Assembly (NCBI GenBank): GCA_964358485.1
Contig: CAYHPY010000004.1
Coordinates: forward strand, 41,684-105,683
Origin: CAYHPY01 sp964358485
Lineage (GTDB): Bacteria; Elusimicrobiota; Elusimicrobia; UBA1565; UBA9628
Direction of reading: 5' to 3'
DNA: 64,000 nt
Shown here piece after piece: positions 51,331 to 59,939 of this stretch (its first letter is position 1; each line of letters starts with the position of its first letter). A program made the position numbers and the translations under genes. The notes beneath the pieces are model-generated. The model did not search any database and was not told where the DNA came from. It was given only the letters and a program-made list of their open reading frames with translations.

Positions 51331-53165
51331 TCCGCGCCCTCGCGGCCGGGGCCGGCGCGGGAATTCTAGGGCCGGTTCTGTTTCTGTTTCTCGCGCGGCA
51401 CGCCGGCCCGGCCGCCGGGCTGGCGGCGACGCTCGGCGGCGCGTTGGCCGCCGCCGCGCTCGCCCAGGGGCGGACCTTGGCCCCCGCCGCGGCCGCCGCC
51501 CTGGGGACCGCGTTTTCGGCCCTGGTCCTGCTTCCGGCCGGGGGGGAAGGAACGGCCCTGGCCGCCGCCGCGCTTTGCCTCGGCGCCTCCCGCCTGCCGA
51601 TATTCTCCGGCCCTGCCAGCGGCCCTTCCCCGGCCCTCCCCGCGGGCGGCGGCGCGGCGGTCTTGGGCGTTTGCGCCCTGGCCGTCGCCGGGGCCTGCGG
51701 CCTGGGGCGGGGACTGTCCCTTTTATACGGCCATTGGCCCTACGCCGCGGCGGTGAGCCTCGGGGCTCTCGCTCTGGGTTGGGCGATGGGGCGCGCGGCG
51801 GCCGAGCGCCTGACCCCGGAAGGGGACTGGGCCGGCCCCTTGGCCGCCGCCGGCGCGGGATTCTTCGGCCTGCTGCTGCTCCTGTTGATAAAATTCCTCG
51901 GCCTCAACGCGGGGGAGCCCGAACGCCTGAGCCGGCCGATTCTCGCCGCGCGGGACATTTGGTTTCTTCATGGGCAAACCGCGGCCACGCTCGGAGGCTG
52001 GTGGGCCCTGCTCGGTTTTTCCGCCTCCCTGCTCGCCAATCCGGGACGGACCGGCGCCGGATCGGCCCTAGGCGCGCTCCTGGGCGCCCTCCTGGGCGCG
52101 CTCCTGCTGAAAACCGCGGGGCCGGTTCTGGCGGCGGGACTGCCCTGCCTGGGACTGATCGCGGCCGGGGCTTTCCTCCTGGGCCGCAAGGACCCCGCGG
52201 CGGTCCCCTCCCGGGTGGCCCAGGCCGCCCTTCTGGTCGGAGCCCTCCTTTTATATCGGGAACGGGGACTCTTCGCCGACATTTGGCTCAACCGCCTCAA
52301 CGCCGCCTATCCCGGGGGGAGGTTCCATTTCCTGCTGGACGACGGGGATGAAGCCCTCGGCGCCTACCGCTTTTCCTCCGGCGCGACGGTCCTGCTTTCG
52401 GAGGGGGTCGTGTCCTATTCCGATCCGCTGGCCGACAAGCGCGCGGCGCACCTGTCCATTCTCCTGCATCCCCTCCCCAAAAAAATCCTCCTGCTCGGCG
52501 TCCGGCGGCCGGACGCCATCCTCTCGGCGCTCTCCCACGGCCTGGAGGTTTCCGCCGCCGACTCCCACCGGGGCTGGGCCTCGGCGCTGGACGCCCAGGG
52601 CCGCGCCGCCGCCCTGGAACAAAAGGAAAAGCCGGAGAAAGACCTCGTGAGAAGGTCCTGGCCCCCCGAGGGCGGCGCCGCCTTCCCGTCGTTGTCCCGG
52701 GCCCGGCCGGGGCGGGTTCCCGCTTCCGCGGTCCCGGCCGACGTCATCCTCCTGGAGCCCTCGCCGCCTCTGCGGGGCCTACGGGCCGCCTATCAAACCA
52801 CCTCCGACGCTTTCGGACGACTGCGCGCGGCCCTGGCCCCGGGGGGAATCCTGGCCGTCCGCCTGCCTGGCAACGTCGTCGACGAAGCCTCGGGCCGGAT
52901 CGCCGCCGGACTGGCGGGGCACTTCCCCTATGTCGGGTCCTTGTCCTACCCCGGAGGCGCTTTGCTCATCGCCTCCGACCGGGAACCGGCCGCGCCCGAT
53001 TGGCGCAAGCGCCTGGCCATCGACGTCCAGCTCGATGATTTGACCCTCGAACGGGATCTCTCCAAATCTTTCCCCCGTCCCGCGGCCGAGGCGCTCCGCC
53101 GCCTGCCTCCCCGGGAGCCGCAGACCGACCGCCGACCGCTCAACTCCTTCGGCTACGGGATGTAG
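51327..53165 (+). CDS. Polytopic membrane protein with degenerate spermidine-synthase-like domain
   Basis: This 612-aa protein has about 10 TM helices in the first 320 residues. A soluble C-terminal half follows with the layout of spermidine-synthase-like proteins (SSGATVLLSEGVVSYSDPLADK, PKKILLLGVRRPDAILSALSHG, ILAVRLPGNVVDEASGRI). Where active members have a Gly-rich SAM-binding loop, this one reads LLGVRRPDA. It probably does not bind SAM in the usual way. The paralogue at 56480 keeps a normal loop. The gene overlaps the Fur-type gene, so it is co-transcribed with it and possibly controlled by it. Confidence 0.72.
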   Translation: MIRALAAGAGAGILGPVLFLFLARHAGPAAGLAATLGGALAAAALAQGRTLAPAAAAALGTAFSALVLLPAGGEGTALAAAALCLGASRLPIFSGPASGPSPALPAGGGAAVLGVCALAVAGACGLGRGLSLLYGHWPYAAAVSLGALALGWAMGRAAAERLTPEGDWAGPLAAAGAGFFGLLLLLLIKFLGLNAGEPERLSRPILAARDIWFLHGQTAATLGGWWALLGFSASLLANPGRTGAGSALGALLGALLGALLLKTAGPVLAAGLPCLGLIAAGAFLLGRKDPAAVPSRVAQAALLVGALLLYRERGLFADIWLNRLNAAYPGGRFHFLLDDGDEALGAYRFSSGATVLLSEGVVSYSDPLADKRAAHLSILLHPLPKKILLLGVRRPDAILSALSHGLEVSAADSHRGWASALDAQGRAAALEQKEKPEKDLVRRSWPPEGGAAFPSLSRARPGRVPASAVPADVILLEPSPPLRGLRAAYQTTSDAFGRLRAALAPGGILAVRLPGNVVDEASGRIAAGLAGHFPYVGSLSYPGGALLIASDREPAAPDWRKRLAIDVQLDDLTLERDLSKSFPRPAAEALRRLPPREPQTDRRPLNSFGYGM

Positions 53166-53171
53166 TATAAT
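53166..53171 (+). promoter_or_regulatory. Consensus -10 before the ASCH gene
   Basis: TATAAT starts right after the previous stop and ends 8 nt before ATG 53180. No -35 is recognisable in the GC-rich sequence upstream. Confidence 0.5.
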
Positions 53172-53179
53172 CGCCGTCC

Positions 53180-53608
53180 ATGGCCGACGGCGCCGAGGCC
53201 TCCGCCTCCAACACCCACGATCCCCGCTCCGGGGAACCCTTCCCGTTCAAATGCGGCTGGTTCGGCGACGGCGGCTTGGGCGAAAAGATGATCGACGCCA
53301 TCGTCTCCGGCCGGAAAACGGCCACGGCCTGTCCGGTCTATGATCCCGAGGACGCGGAGTTCCGGGAAGGCGACCGGCTTCAGCTCACCGATAAGCACGG
53401 CCGGCCCCGCGGGCTCCTGCGGATCGTCAAAATCGAAGTCCGCCCCCTCTCCAGCTTCGACGAAGCCCTGGCCGCGCGGGAAGGCTCGGGGACCCTTTCC
53501 GAGCTCAAGGAAAAACTCGACTTCGCCAACGGCCGGGACCTCCCGCCCAACGAGGAAATGCGGGTCGTCCATTTCGAAATGATTCGGGGAACCCCCAAAA
53601 ATCCATGA
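53180..53608 (+). CDS. ASCH-domain protein
   Basis: This 142-aa protein carries an ASCH (PUA-like beta-barrel) domain: FGDGGLGEKMIDAIVSGRKTAT, YDPEDAEFREGDRLQLTDKHG and GLLRIVKIEVRPLSSFDEALA. ASCH domains bind RNA or nucleotides, and some members are amidohydrolases acting on acetylcytidine. The exact activity is unknown. It overlaps the next small gene by 4 nt, and miaB follows, so an RNA-related role fits the context. Confidence 0.83.
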   Translation: MADGAEASASNTHDPRSGEPFPFKCGWFGDGGLGEKMIDAIVSGRKTATACPVYDPEDAEFREGDRLQLTDKHGRPRGLLRIVKIEVRPLSSFDEALAAREGSGTLSELKEKLDFANGRDLPPNEEMRVVHFEMIRGTPKNP

Positions 53609-53799
53609 AAACTCCGCCTCCGGACAAGGAACTCGCGGCCCTTCAAACGGTCTATTCGGCCCTCAAGCCGCTGAAGCCGGAGGCGCGCCGCAAGATCGTG
53701 GTGGCCATCCACTCCCTGCTCGACATTTCCCAAGGGCTGCCCCCCGGCCACGCCCCCCAAGGACCGGTTCGGCCGAACCGGCCGGGACGCAAACGCTGA
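53605..53799 (+). CDS. Small hypothetical protein between ASCH and miaB genes
   Basis: This 64-aa protein begins with ATG in an ATGA overlap and ends where the miaB CTG start overlaps (CTGA). A central amphipathic helix (LKPEARRKIVVAIHSLLDI) is followed by a basic Pro/Gly/Arg tail. I recognise no family. The coupled overlaps at both ends support its being translated. Confidence 0.6.
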   Translation: MKTPPPDKELAALQTVYSALKPLKPEARRKIVVAIHSLLDISQGLPPGHAPQGPVRPNRPGRKR

Positions 53800-55088
53800 A
53801 ACTCCACGCGATCTCCCTCGGCTGCCAGATGTCGGCGGCCGACGCCGAGGAACTCTCCGAGCCCCTTTTGCGCCGGGGCTTCCGCCGTTCCCCCGACCTG
53901 GCCGCAGCCGACGCCGTCTTGATCACGACCTGCACGGTCCGCCAGCACGCCGAGGACAAGGCGCTGTCCTTGATCGGGACCCTGCGCCCCTGGAAGGCGG
54001 AGCGCCCCGAGCGCCTGCTGATCGTGGCCGGGTGCGCCGCCGAGCGGCTCAAGGATTGGCTGCAAACGCGCTTTCCCTTCATCGACCTGGTGGTGGGCGC
54101 CCGCTCCATCGAGCAATTTCCCGCGCTGGCCGAGGCCGCCCTGGGGCGCCGCTTCGACGCCCTTTCCGAAGCCTCGCTGGCCGAGGCTCCAGGCGCGCCC
54201 CCAGAAGACGGCCCCTCGGCCGCCTTCGTGACGATCATGCGGGGCTGCAATTACGCCTGCTCCTACTGCATCGTGCCCGCGGTCCGCGGCCCCGAGCTCT
54301 ACCGCCCCGCGGCCGTTATCTTGGAAGAAGTCCGGAAAAAAGTCTCCGAGGGCTGCCGCGAGGTGACCTTGCTGGGCCAGACCGTCAACAGCTGGCGCTC
54401 CGAGTTCGAGGGGCGCTCCGTGGATTTCGGGGGCCTGCTCCGCCTGGCCGACCGCATCGAGGGCCTGGAGCGCGTCCGCTTCATGAGCCCCCACCCGTAT
54501 TACATCACCGACGGCCTTCTCTCGGCCCTGGCCGAAACGCGGACCGCCACGCGCTGGCTTCATCTACCCGTGCAATCGGGCTCCAACCGCCTCCTGCGCC
54601 TGATGCGCCGCAACTACACGCGCGAGGGTTTTCTCGAGAAAACGGAGCGCGTCCGGCGGGCCGTTCCCGGCATTGTGCTTTCCACGGACTTTATAGTAGG
54701 ATTCCCCTCGGAGACGGAGGAGGATTTTCAGCAGACGCTCTCCCTGGCTTCGGCGTTCAAGCCCGCCTGGGCTTACAACTTCAAGTACTCGCCCAGGGAG
54801 GGCACGGAAGCCGCGGCGGCGCCCGACGATGTGTCCCGGGCCGACAAGGAAGCGCGGCTGAACGCTCTCACCCGTTTGATGGAACGGATCTCCGACGAGG
54901 CCCACGGGGCCCAAGTCGGAAAAACCGCGGAAATTTTGACTGAAAAAGAGGGGATCGGCCGGGCCCGGGAAGGATTCAGGGTCGTCCTGGATCGACCCGT
55001 GCCGGCCGGACGCTTCGTGACGGCCTTGATTCACGGCCACGAGCGCCAGACGCTCCTCGGAGGAATTCATGCATCGCAAGAGCGCTAA
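53796..55088 (+). CDS. miaB: tRNA-2-methylthio-N6-isopentenyladenosine synthase MiaB (CTG start)
   Basis: This 430-aa radical-SAM methylthiotransferase has first-cluster cysteines in LGCQMSAADAE, TTCTVRQHAEDKA and AGCAAERL, the radical-SAM motif FVTIMRGCNYACSYCIVP with CX3CX2C, EVTLLGQTVNSW, and a C-terminal TRAM domain. It adds a methylthio group to i6A37 of tRNAs; MiaA, encoded nearby, makes i6A. The first ATG (53829) falls after the essential Cys of LGCQM and so cannot be the start. CTG 53796, overlapping the preceding stop as CTGA with GGGA 7 nt upstream, is the only reasonable choice. Confidence 0.9.
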   Translation: MKLHAISLGCQMSAADAEELSEPLLRRGFRRSPDLAAADAVLITTCTVRQHAEDKALSLIGTLRPWKAERPERLLIVAGCAAERLKDWLQTRFPFIDLVVGARSIEQFPALAEAALGRRFDALSEASLAEAPGAPPEDGPSAAFVTIMRGCNYACSYCIVPAVRGPELYRPAAVILEEVRKKVSEGCREVTLLGQTVNSWRSEFEGRSVDFGGLLRLADRIEGLERVRFMSPHPYYITDGLLSALAETRTATRWLHLPVQSGSNRLLRLMRRNYTREGFLEKTERVRRAVPGIVLSTDFIVGFPSETEEDFQQTLSLASAFKPAWAYNFKYSPREGTEAAAAPDDVSRADKEARLNALTRLMERISDEAHGAQVGKTAEILTEKEGIGRAREGFRVVLDRPVPAGRFVTALIHGHERQTLLGGIHASQER

Positions 55089-55539
55089 GCCCGAGGCCGA
55101 CCGCCGCAAATTCCCCCGGTTTCCCGTCATGGAAGGGATGATCGAACCCATCACCCTCCAGCTGGAGGGAAGCGGTTCGGCCCCGCGCAACCAACCCGCG
55201 ATTTTGACCAACCTCTCGGCCGGCGGCATGAGCTTGGTCCTGTTCGCCGAGCCGCCCCGCACGCGGCGCTTCGAGATGATCCTCTCCCTGCCGGGCCTCT
55301 CCGAAGTGCCCGTCGAGGGAAAAGTCGTTCACATCAACGAGAAAGGCCAGACCTACAAGGTCGGCATTTCCTTCACCAAGATCAGCAAAAAGCACCAAAA
55401 CCAGATCGTGTCGATGGCGCAGGACCACATGGACTGCGACACCCGCGTCTCCCTCGGCCTGCCCGAGGCCTGCGTCCCCAAGTGCCACTTCAACGCCCTG
55501 TGCATGAAGCCCCAGAAGGACCCCTCCTTCTGGAAGTGA
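55069..55539 (+). CDS. PilZ-domain protein with C-terminal cysteine cluster
   Basis: This 156-aa protein has a PilZ domain with the c-di-GMP-binding arginines in RRKFPRFPV and the LTNLSAGGMSL motif (N/DxSxxG). The last 40 residues contain four cysteines spaced CX11CX3CX5C (from MDCDT to ALCMK), which could bind a metal. It would report c-di-GMP levels. GGAGG (55059-55063) precedes ATG 55069, and the gene overlaps miaB by 20 nt and miaA by 4 nt. Confidence 0.87.
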   Translation: MHRKSAKPEADRRKFPRFPVMEGMIEPITLQLEGSGSAPRNQPAILTNLSAGGMSLVLFAEPPRTRRFEMILSLPGLSEVPVEGKVVHINEKGQTYKVGISFTKISKKHQNQIVSMAQDHMDCDTRVSLGLPEACVPKCHFNALCMKPQKDPSFWK

Positions 55540-56483
55540 CGGCGGACCGCGCGCCCGCCCTTCCCGTGATCGTCGTCGCCGGCCCCACCGCCGGCGGAAA
55601 AACCGAGCTCGCCGTCGAGCTGGCCCGCCGCCTGGGGGGGGAGATTCTCTCGGCGGACTCCCGCCAGATCTACCGGGGCTTGGATGCCGGCACCGCCAAG
55701 CCGGAGCTCGACGCCCGCGGACGCCTCGAAGGGGTTCCATTTCATTTCGTGTCGATCGCCGACCCGCGGGAAACCTTCGACGCCGGAACCTTCGGAAGGC
55801 TGGCCCGGGAACGCGCCGCCCAAATCCGGGCCCGCGGCTCGGCCGTGATCGCTGCCGGCGGCACCGGACTTTACCTGAAAGCCTTCCTGCATGGCCTCTC
55901 CGAACTACCGAAGGCCGATCCGGCCTTCCGCGGCCGCCTCATGGCGCGCGCGGAAAAAAATCCGGATCCCAAGGCCTGGCTCCACCGCCTTCTGGCCCAG
56001 GTCGACCCGGCGGCCGCGCGGGAAATTCCCGCGGGAAACATCCAGCGGGTCGTGCGGGCCTTGGAAGTCCGGGAGCTGTCCGGGCGCCCCTTCTCCGAAC
56101 TCCGGGCGCTAGCCCCGCGTCCCGAAGCGCTCGATTTCACCGCGTTTCGGATCGAATGGCCGGCCCCCGTCCTGCGGGAACGCATCGAGCGCCGGGCCCG
56201 CAAGATGTGGCCGCGCATGCTCGAAGAAGCCCGGGGCCTGGCGGAACGCTACCGCGGCGACGAGCCCGGGTTCCAAAGCCTCGGCTACCCGGAGGCGCTG
56301 GCGGCGGTCCGGGGGACGCTGTCTCCGGAGGAAGGCTTGGCGCGGATGATCAAGGCGACGCACGCCTACGCCAAGCGCCAGCGGACCTGGTTTAGGCATC
56401 AGCTCGACGCGGTGGAACTTCCCGGCGCCTCCACGCGGGAAATGGCCGACCGCGCCATGGCCCGGTTGGAGGCCTTCCGATGA
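55536..56483 (+). CDS. miaA: tRNA dimethylallyltransferase
   Basis: This 315-aa enzyme transfers a dimethylallyl group to A37 of tRNAs reading UNN codons, the substrate step for MiaB. Motifs are the P-loop VAGPTAGGKTELAVELA, LSADSRQIYRGLDAGTAKP, GGTGLYLKAFLHG and the C-terminal helical part with AYAKRQRTWFR. GTG 55536 overlaps the PilZ stop; its stop overlaps the next gene. Length is normal. Confidence 0.95.
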   Translation: MTADRAPALPVIVVAGPTAGGKTELAVELARRLGGEILSADSRQIYRGLDAGTAKPELDARGRLEGVPFHFVSIADPRETFDAGTFGRLARERAAQIRARGSAVIAAGGTGLYLKAFLHGLSELPKADPAFRGRLMARAEKNPDPKAWLHRLLAQVDPAAAREIPAGNIQRVVRALEVRELSGRPFSELRALAPRPEALDFTAFRIEWPAPVLRERIERRARKMWPRMLEEARGLAERYRGDEPGFQSLGYPEALAAVRGTLSPEEGLARMIKATHAYAKRQRTWFRHQLDAVELPGASTREMADRAMARLEAFR

Positions 56484-58045
56484 GACAGGAATCCCCGGTC
56501 ATGCTCGACGACGACCAGAAGCGTTATCTGGGCGCCGCCGTATTCTGCTCGGGCGCGGGGGCCCTGGTGCTGGAGATTGTCGGCACGCGCCTCATCAGCC
56601 CCTATTACGGCTCTTCCCTTTATACCTGGTCGGCCCTGATCACGGTGACCTTGGTGGCCTTGGCCGCGGGCTACGCCTTCGGCGGCCGGGCGGCGGACCG
56701 CTCCCCCAGCCTGACCTTGTTCGCCCGGATTATCGGCCTGGCGGGCCTCTTCGTCGCGATGGTGCCGACCCTGCGCCATCCGGCCCTGCGCCTGAGCGGC
56801 CCCCTCGGCGTGCAATGGGGCGCCTTGGCCGCCGGAGGGGTCCTGGTCGCGCCGTCCCTTTTCCTCCTGGGAGCCTTGGGGCCGGTGGGGGTCCGCCTCA
56901 GCGCGCTCACGATGGGCTCGGTCGGGCGCAAGGCCGGCGAGGTTTACGCCCTCTCGACGGCGGGAAGCGTCCTGGGCGCCCTCGGCACGGGCTTTCTCCT
57001 GGTCCCCAATCTTCCTCTGCCCGCGATCCTCTACGGGCTGGCGGCCGCCCTGCTGGCCCTGTCGGCCTGGGGCCTGGGCCTGTCGACCAAGAAGATTCCG
57101 GTGGGCCGCGTGGCGGCCGCCGCCGCGGCCGCCTTGCTGGCCCTGCTGCCCCGCGCCGCGCAACCGTCCAATCTCCTGTGGAGCAAACAGTCCCGCTACG
57201 GGCTGGTCCAGGTGCTCGAGGAGGAGGGGCGCCGAACGCTGTTTGTCGACGGCACGACCCAGTCCGTCGCCCGCCCCGCGGGGCCCAAGGGGGAATGGGA
57301 AAGCGAATCCTCTTATCTCCAGTCCATGGAGTGGGCCGTCCTGCTCCGGCCCAAGGCCCGGCGCGCTCTTTTCATCGGCTCGGGGGCCGGCATCCTTCCC
57401 TCGGTCCTGGAGCGCCGCTACGGGATCGCCTCCGACGTGGTGGAGCTCGACCCCGAGATGCTGGAGGCCGCCCGCCGGTTTTTCGGTTTTCGAGCCGGCC
57501 CCTCCCGGGGGGAGACCTTGGTCGACGACGGCCGAAGGTTTCTGGAGCGTTCCAAGGTGAAGTATTCCCTGATTTTCCTGGACGCCTTCGGAGCGGAAAC
57601 GCCGCCGTACCACCTGTTCACGCGGGAAGCCTTCGCCGCGATCCGCGCGCGCCTGGAGCCCGACGGGATTCTCGCGGTCAACCTCGTCAGCCTGGTCACC
57701 GAGCCCGGCGACGAACCCTGGCTGGCGGCCTACAAAACCCTCTCGGAGGCCTTCCCCCAAACGCGGGCGTTCCTCGGTTCGGCGCCCTATCACGGCTTGG
57801 CCAATGTGCTATTCTTCTGCTCCGCCCAACCGCTCCAATCCCCTCCGGGGCTTAAATCCCGGCCCGAGATCCGGGTCAATGTCGACCTGCTTTTGGCCAA
57901 CGAACTTCGGGCCGATCCCTTCCGCCTCTCCCGCGTCCCGGAGCTGACCGACGATTTCGCCCCGCTGGAATTTCTCCTGACCCGCACCGCCGTCGAGTGG
58001 CGCAAGAGCATCCAGAGGACGGCCGAGCCCGTCCTCCTTCAATAG
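56480..58045 (+). CDS. Membrane-bound spermidine synthase-like protein
   Basis: This 521-aa protein has about seven TM helices in the first 220 residues (for example FCSGAGALVLEIVGTRLISPYYG, where GTRLxxPYxG is typical of this class). A spermidine-synthase-type methyltransferase fold follows, with ALFIGSGAGILPSVLERR, acidic VVELDPEMLEAARRFF, YSLIFLDAF and PDGILAVNLVS. It probably transfers an aminopropyl or methyl group using a SAM-type cofactor at the membrane; the acceptor is not known. It overlaps the miaA stop and the hflX start. Confidence 0.82.
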   Translation: MRQESPVMLDDDQKRYLGAAVFCSGAGALVLEIVGTRLISPYYGSSLYTWSALITVTLVALAAGYAFGGRAADRSPSLTLFARIIGLAGLFVAMVPTLRHPALRLSGPLGVQWGALAAGGVLVAPSLFLLGALGPVGVRLSALTMGSVGRKAGEVYALSTAGSVLGALGTGFLLVPNLPLPAILYGLAAALLALSAWGLGLSTKKIPVGRVAAAAAAALLALLPRAAQPSNLLWSKQSRYGLVQVLEEEGRRTLFVDGTTQSVARPAGPKGEWESESSYLQSMEWAVLLRPKARRALFIGSGAGILPSVLERRYGIASDVVELDPEMLEAARRFFGFRAGPSRGETLVDDGRRFLERSKVKYSLIFLDAFGAETPPYHLFTREAFAAIRARLEPDGILAVNLVSLVTEPGDEPWLAAYKTLSEAFPQTRAFLGSAPYHGLANVLFFCSAQPLQSPPGLKSRPEIRVNVDLLLANELRADPFRLSRVPELTDDFAPLEFLLTRTAVEWRKSIQRTAEPVLLQ

Positions 58046-59337
58046 TGAGGGACACCGCGCCGCGCGAGCGCGTCATCCTGGTCGGGGCGGGGCTCAAATC
58101 CGAGCGCGCCCTGATGCTCTCGAGCTTGGTCGAGCTCCAAGGCCTGGCCGAAACCGCCGGAGCCGCGGTGGTCGGGGAGTTCAACCAGAGCCTGGACCGA
58201 TTTCACCCCGGCACCCTGATCGGCGAGGGGAAAATCGACGAGATCTCCCGCGCGGCCGGGGCCTTGAAAGCCCGCACCGTCATTTTCGACGTGGAGCTGG
58301 CCCCCGCCCAGCAGAAAAACCTCGAGCGCCTGATCAAGGCCAAGATCGTGGACCGCACCCGGCTGATCCTGGACATCTTCGCCCGGCGGGCCAAAACCTC
58401 CGAGGGGCGCCTGCAGGTGGAGCTGGCCCAGCTCTCCTACATGCTCCCGCGACTGACCGGCGCCTGGCGCGCCTTCTCCCAACAGGTGGGCGGCATCGGA
58501 ACCCGCGGCCCCGGCGAACGCAAACTGGAGTACGAGCGCCGGCACATCCAGCTGCGCATCAAGCGCCTGCGGGCGGAGCTGGAAAGGGTTCGGGACAGCC
58601 GGGCCCTGCGCCGCCGCCGGAGATTGGCGGTCCCCGTTCCCCAGATCGCCCTGATCGGCTACACCAACGCCGGGAAATCCACCTTGCTCAACGCCCTGAG
58701 CCGGGGAACCAAGGTCTACGCCGACGACAAGCTCTTCGCCACCTTGGACCCCACCTCCCGCCGGGTCCGCCTGCCCGAGGGCTCCTGGATCGTGGCCACC
58801 GACACCGTCGGGTTCATCCAGCGCCTTCCCACCACCTTGGTCGCGGCCTTCCGCTCCACCCTGGAGGAGGCCGCTCTGGCCGACTGCCTGGTCCTGGTCC
58901 TGGACGCGTCCTCTCCGGCCTGGGAAAAGCAGGAAGCCGCGGTGGACTCGGTCCTGGGGGAGCTGGGGGCCACCGGGCTTCCCCAAATCCGGGTCTTCAA
59001 CAAGGCCGATCTCCTGGAGCCGGACATACGGCAGGCTCTGCTCAATCGATTCCCGGACCGGCCGATGATCTCGGCGGAAAAAAACCAAGGGCTGGAAGAA
59101 CTTCTACAACGGGTCCAAGAAAAAATCGCGGACCGATGGCTCCTGAGGGAGCTGGATGTCCCGTTGGAAGATGCGCCCCGCAAGCGGGGTGTAATCCACC
59201 AAAGCTCCCAGGTCCTTTCCGAAACCCTGGGCTCCAACCGGATGCGCTATCGCCTTCGGGCCACCCGGGAGAATTGGGACCGATTGGTCAAAAAGATCAA
59301 TGATCCGGTGGAGAATTTGCTAGACTCCGATTCCTGA
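58045..59337 (+). CDS. hflX: Ribosome-associated GTPase HflX
   Basis: This 430-aa protein has an N-terminal HflX domain (FHPGTLIGEGKIDEI, VDRTRLILDIFARRAKTSEG, GIGTRGPGERKLEYERR), a coiled linker, and a G domain with G1 GYTNAGKSTLLNAL, G3 ATDTVGFIQRLP and G4 NKADL. HflX splits stalled ribosomes and is stress linked. GTG 58045 shares one base with the previous stop (TAGTG); an upstream in-frame start at 57997 would lie in the preceding gene. Confidence 0.94.
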   Translation: MRDTAPRERVILVGAGLKSERALMLSSLVELQGLAETAGAAVVGEFNQSLDRFHPGTLIGEGKIDEISRAAGALKARTVIFDVELAPAQQKNLERLIKAKIVDRTRLILDIFARRAKTSEGRLQVELAQLSYMLPRLTGAWRAFSQQVGGIGTRGPGERKLEYERRHIQLRIKRLRAELERVRDSRALRRRRRLAVPVPQIALIGYTNAGKSTLLNALSRGTKVYADDKLFATLDPTSRRVRLPEGSWIVATDTVGFIQRLPTTLVAAFRSTLEEAALADCLVLVLDASSPAWEKQEAAVDSVLGELGATGLPQIRVFNKADLLEPDIRQALLNRFPDRPMISAEKNQGLEELLQRVQEKIADRWLLRELDVPLEDAPRKRGVIHQSSQVLSETLGSNRMRYRLRATRENWDRLVKKINDPVENLLDSDS

Positions 59338-59939
59338 TGATTGCCTGGAACGCGGCCGCCCTGGCCGCCGTGAGCTACCTTGCCGGGGGAATTCCGACGG
59401 GCTACCTCATCGTCCGGCGCCTCAAGGGCTTCGACATCCGGGAGCGGGGGTCCGGGAATCCGGGCACGGCCAACGTGTACCGGACGGCGGGGGCCCTGGC
59501 CGGAGCGGTCACCTTGTTCGGGGACGCCTTGAAAGGCTTTCTGCCGGTGTTGGCGGCCCGGCGCCTGTTTCCCGACGATGCCGCGGTTCACATCGTCTGC
59601 GGCGCGGCCGCCATCGTCGGCCACAATTGGACGGTTTTCCTGGGCTTTAGGGGAGGCAAAGGAGTGGCGACCTCGGCCGGGGTTTTCGCGGCCCTGACGC
59701 CCGTTCCCATGGCCTTCACCCTCGGGGCCTTCCTCATCGCGGTCCGCCTTTCCGGGCACATTTCCGTCGGCTCCATGACCGGGGCCGTCCTGCTCCCCAT
59801 TTTTGACTTGATTCTTGGGGTTTCCCCGGCCTATACTTGGATGTCGGCAGGGTCCGGGGCGCTGATTTTGATCCGCCACATACCCAATATCCGGCATCTC
59901 CTTGGCCAAAAAGAGCTTTATTTTGCGGAAAAAAAATAA
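59337..59939 (+). CDS. plsY: Acyl-phosphate glycerol-3-phosphate acyltransferase
   Basis: This 200-aa integral membrane enzyme makes lysophosphatidate from acyl-phosphate and glycerol-3-phosphate. Motifs are GSGNPGTANVYRTAG, GHNWTVFLGFRGGKGVATS and GSMTGAVLLP-like loops with five TM segments. ATG 59337 overlaps the hflX stop. The next gene, gpsA, makes its glycerol-3-phosphate substrate. Confidence 0.95.
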   Translation: MIAWNAAALAAVSYLAGGIPTGYLIVRRLKGFDIRERGSGNPGTANVYRTAGALAGAVTLFGDALKGFLPVLAARRLFPDDAAVHIVCGAAAIVGHNWTVFLGFRGGKGVATSAGVFAALTPVPMAFTLGAFLIAVRLSGHISVGSMTGAVLLPIFDLILGVSPAYTWMSAGSGALILIRHIPNIRHLLGQKELYFAEKK

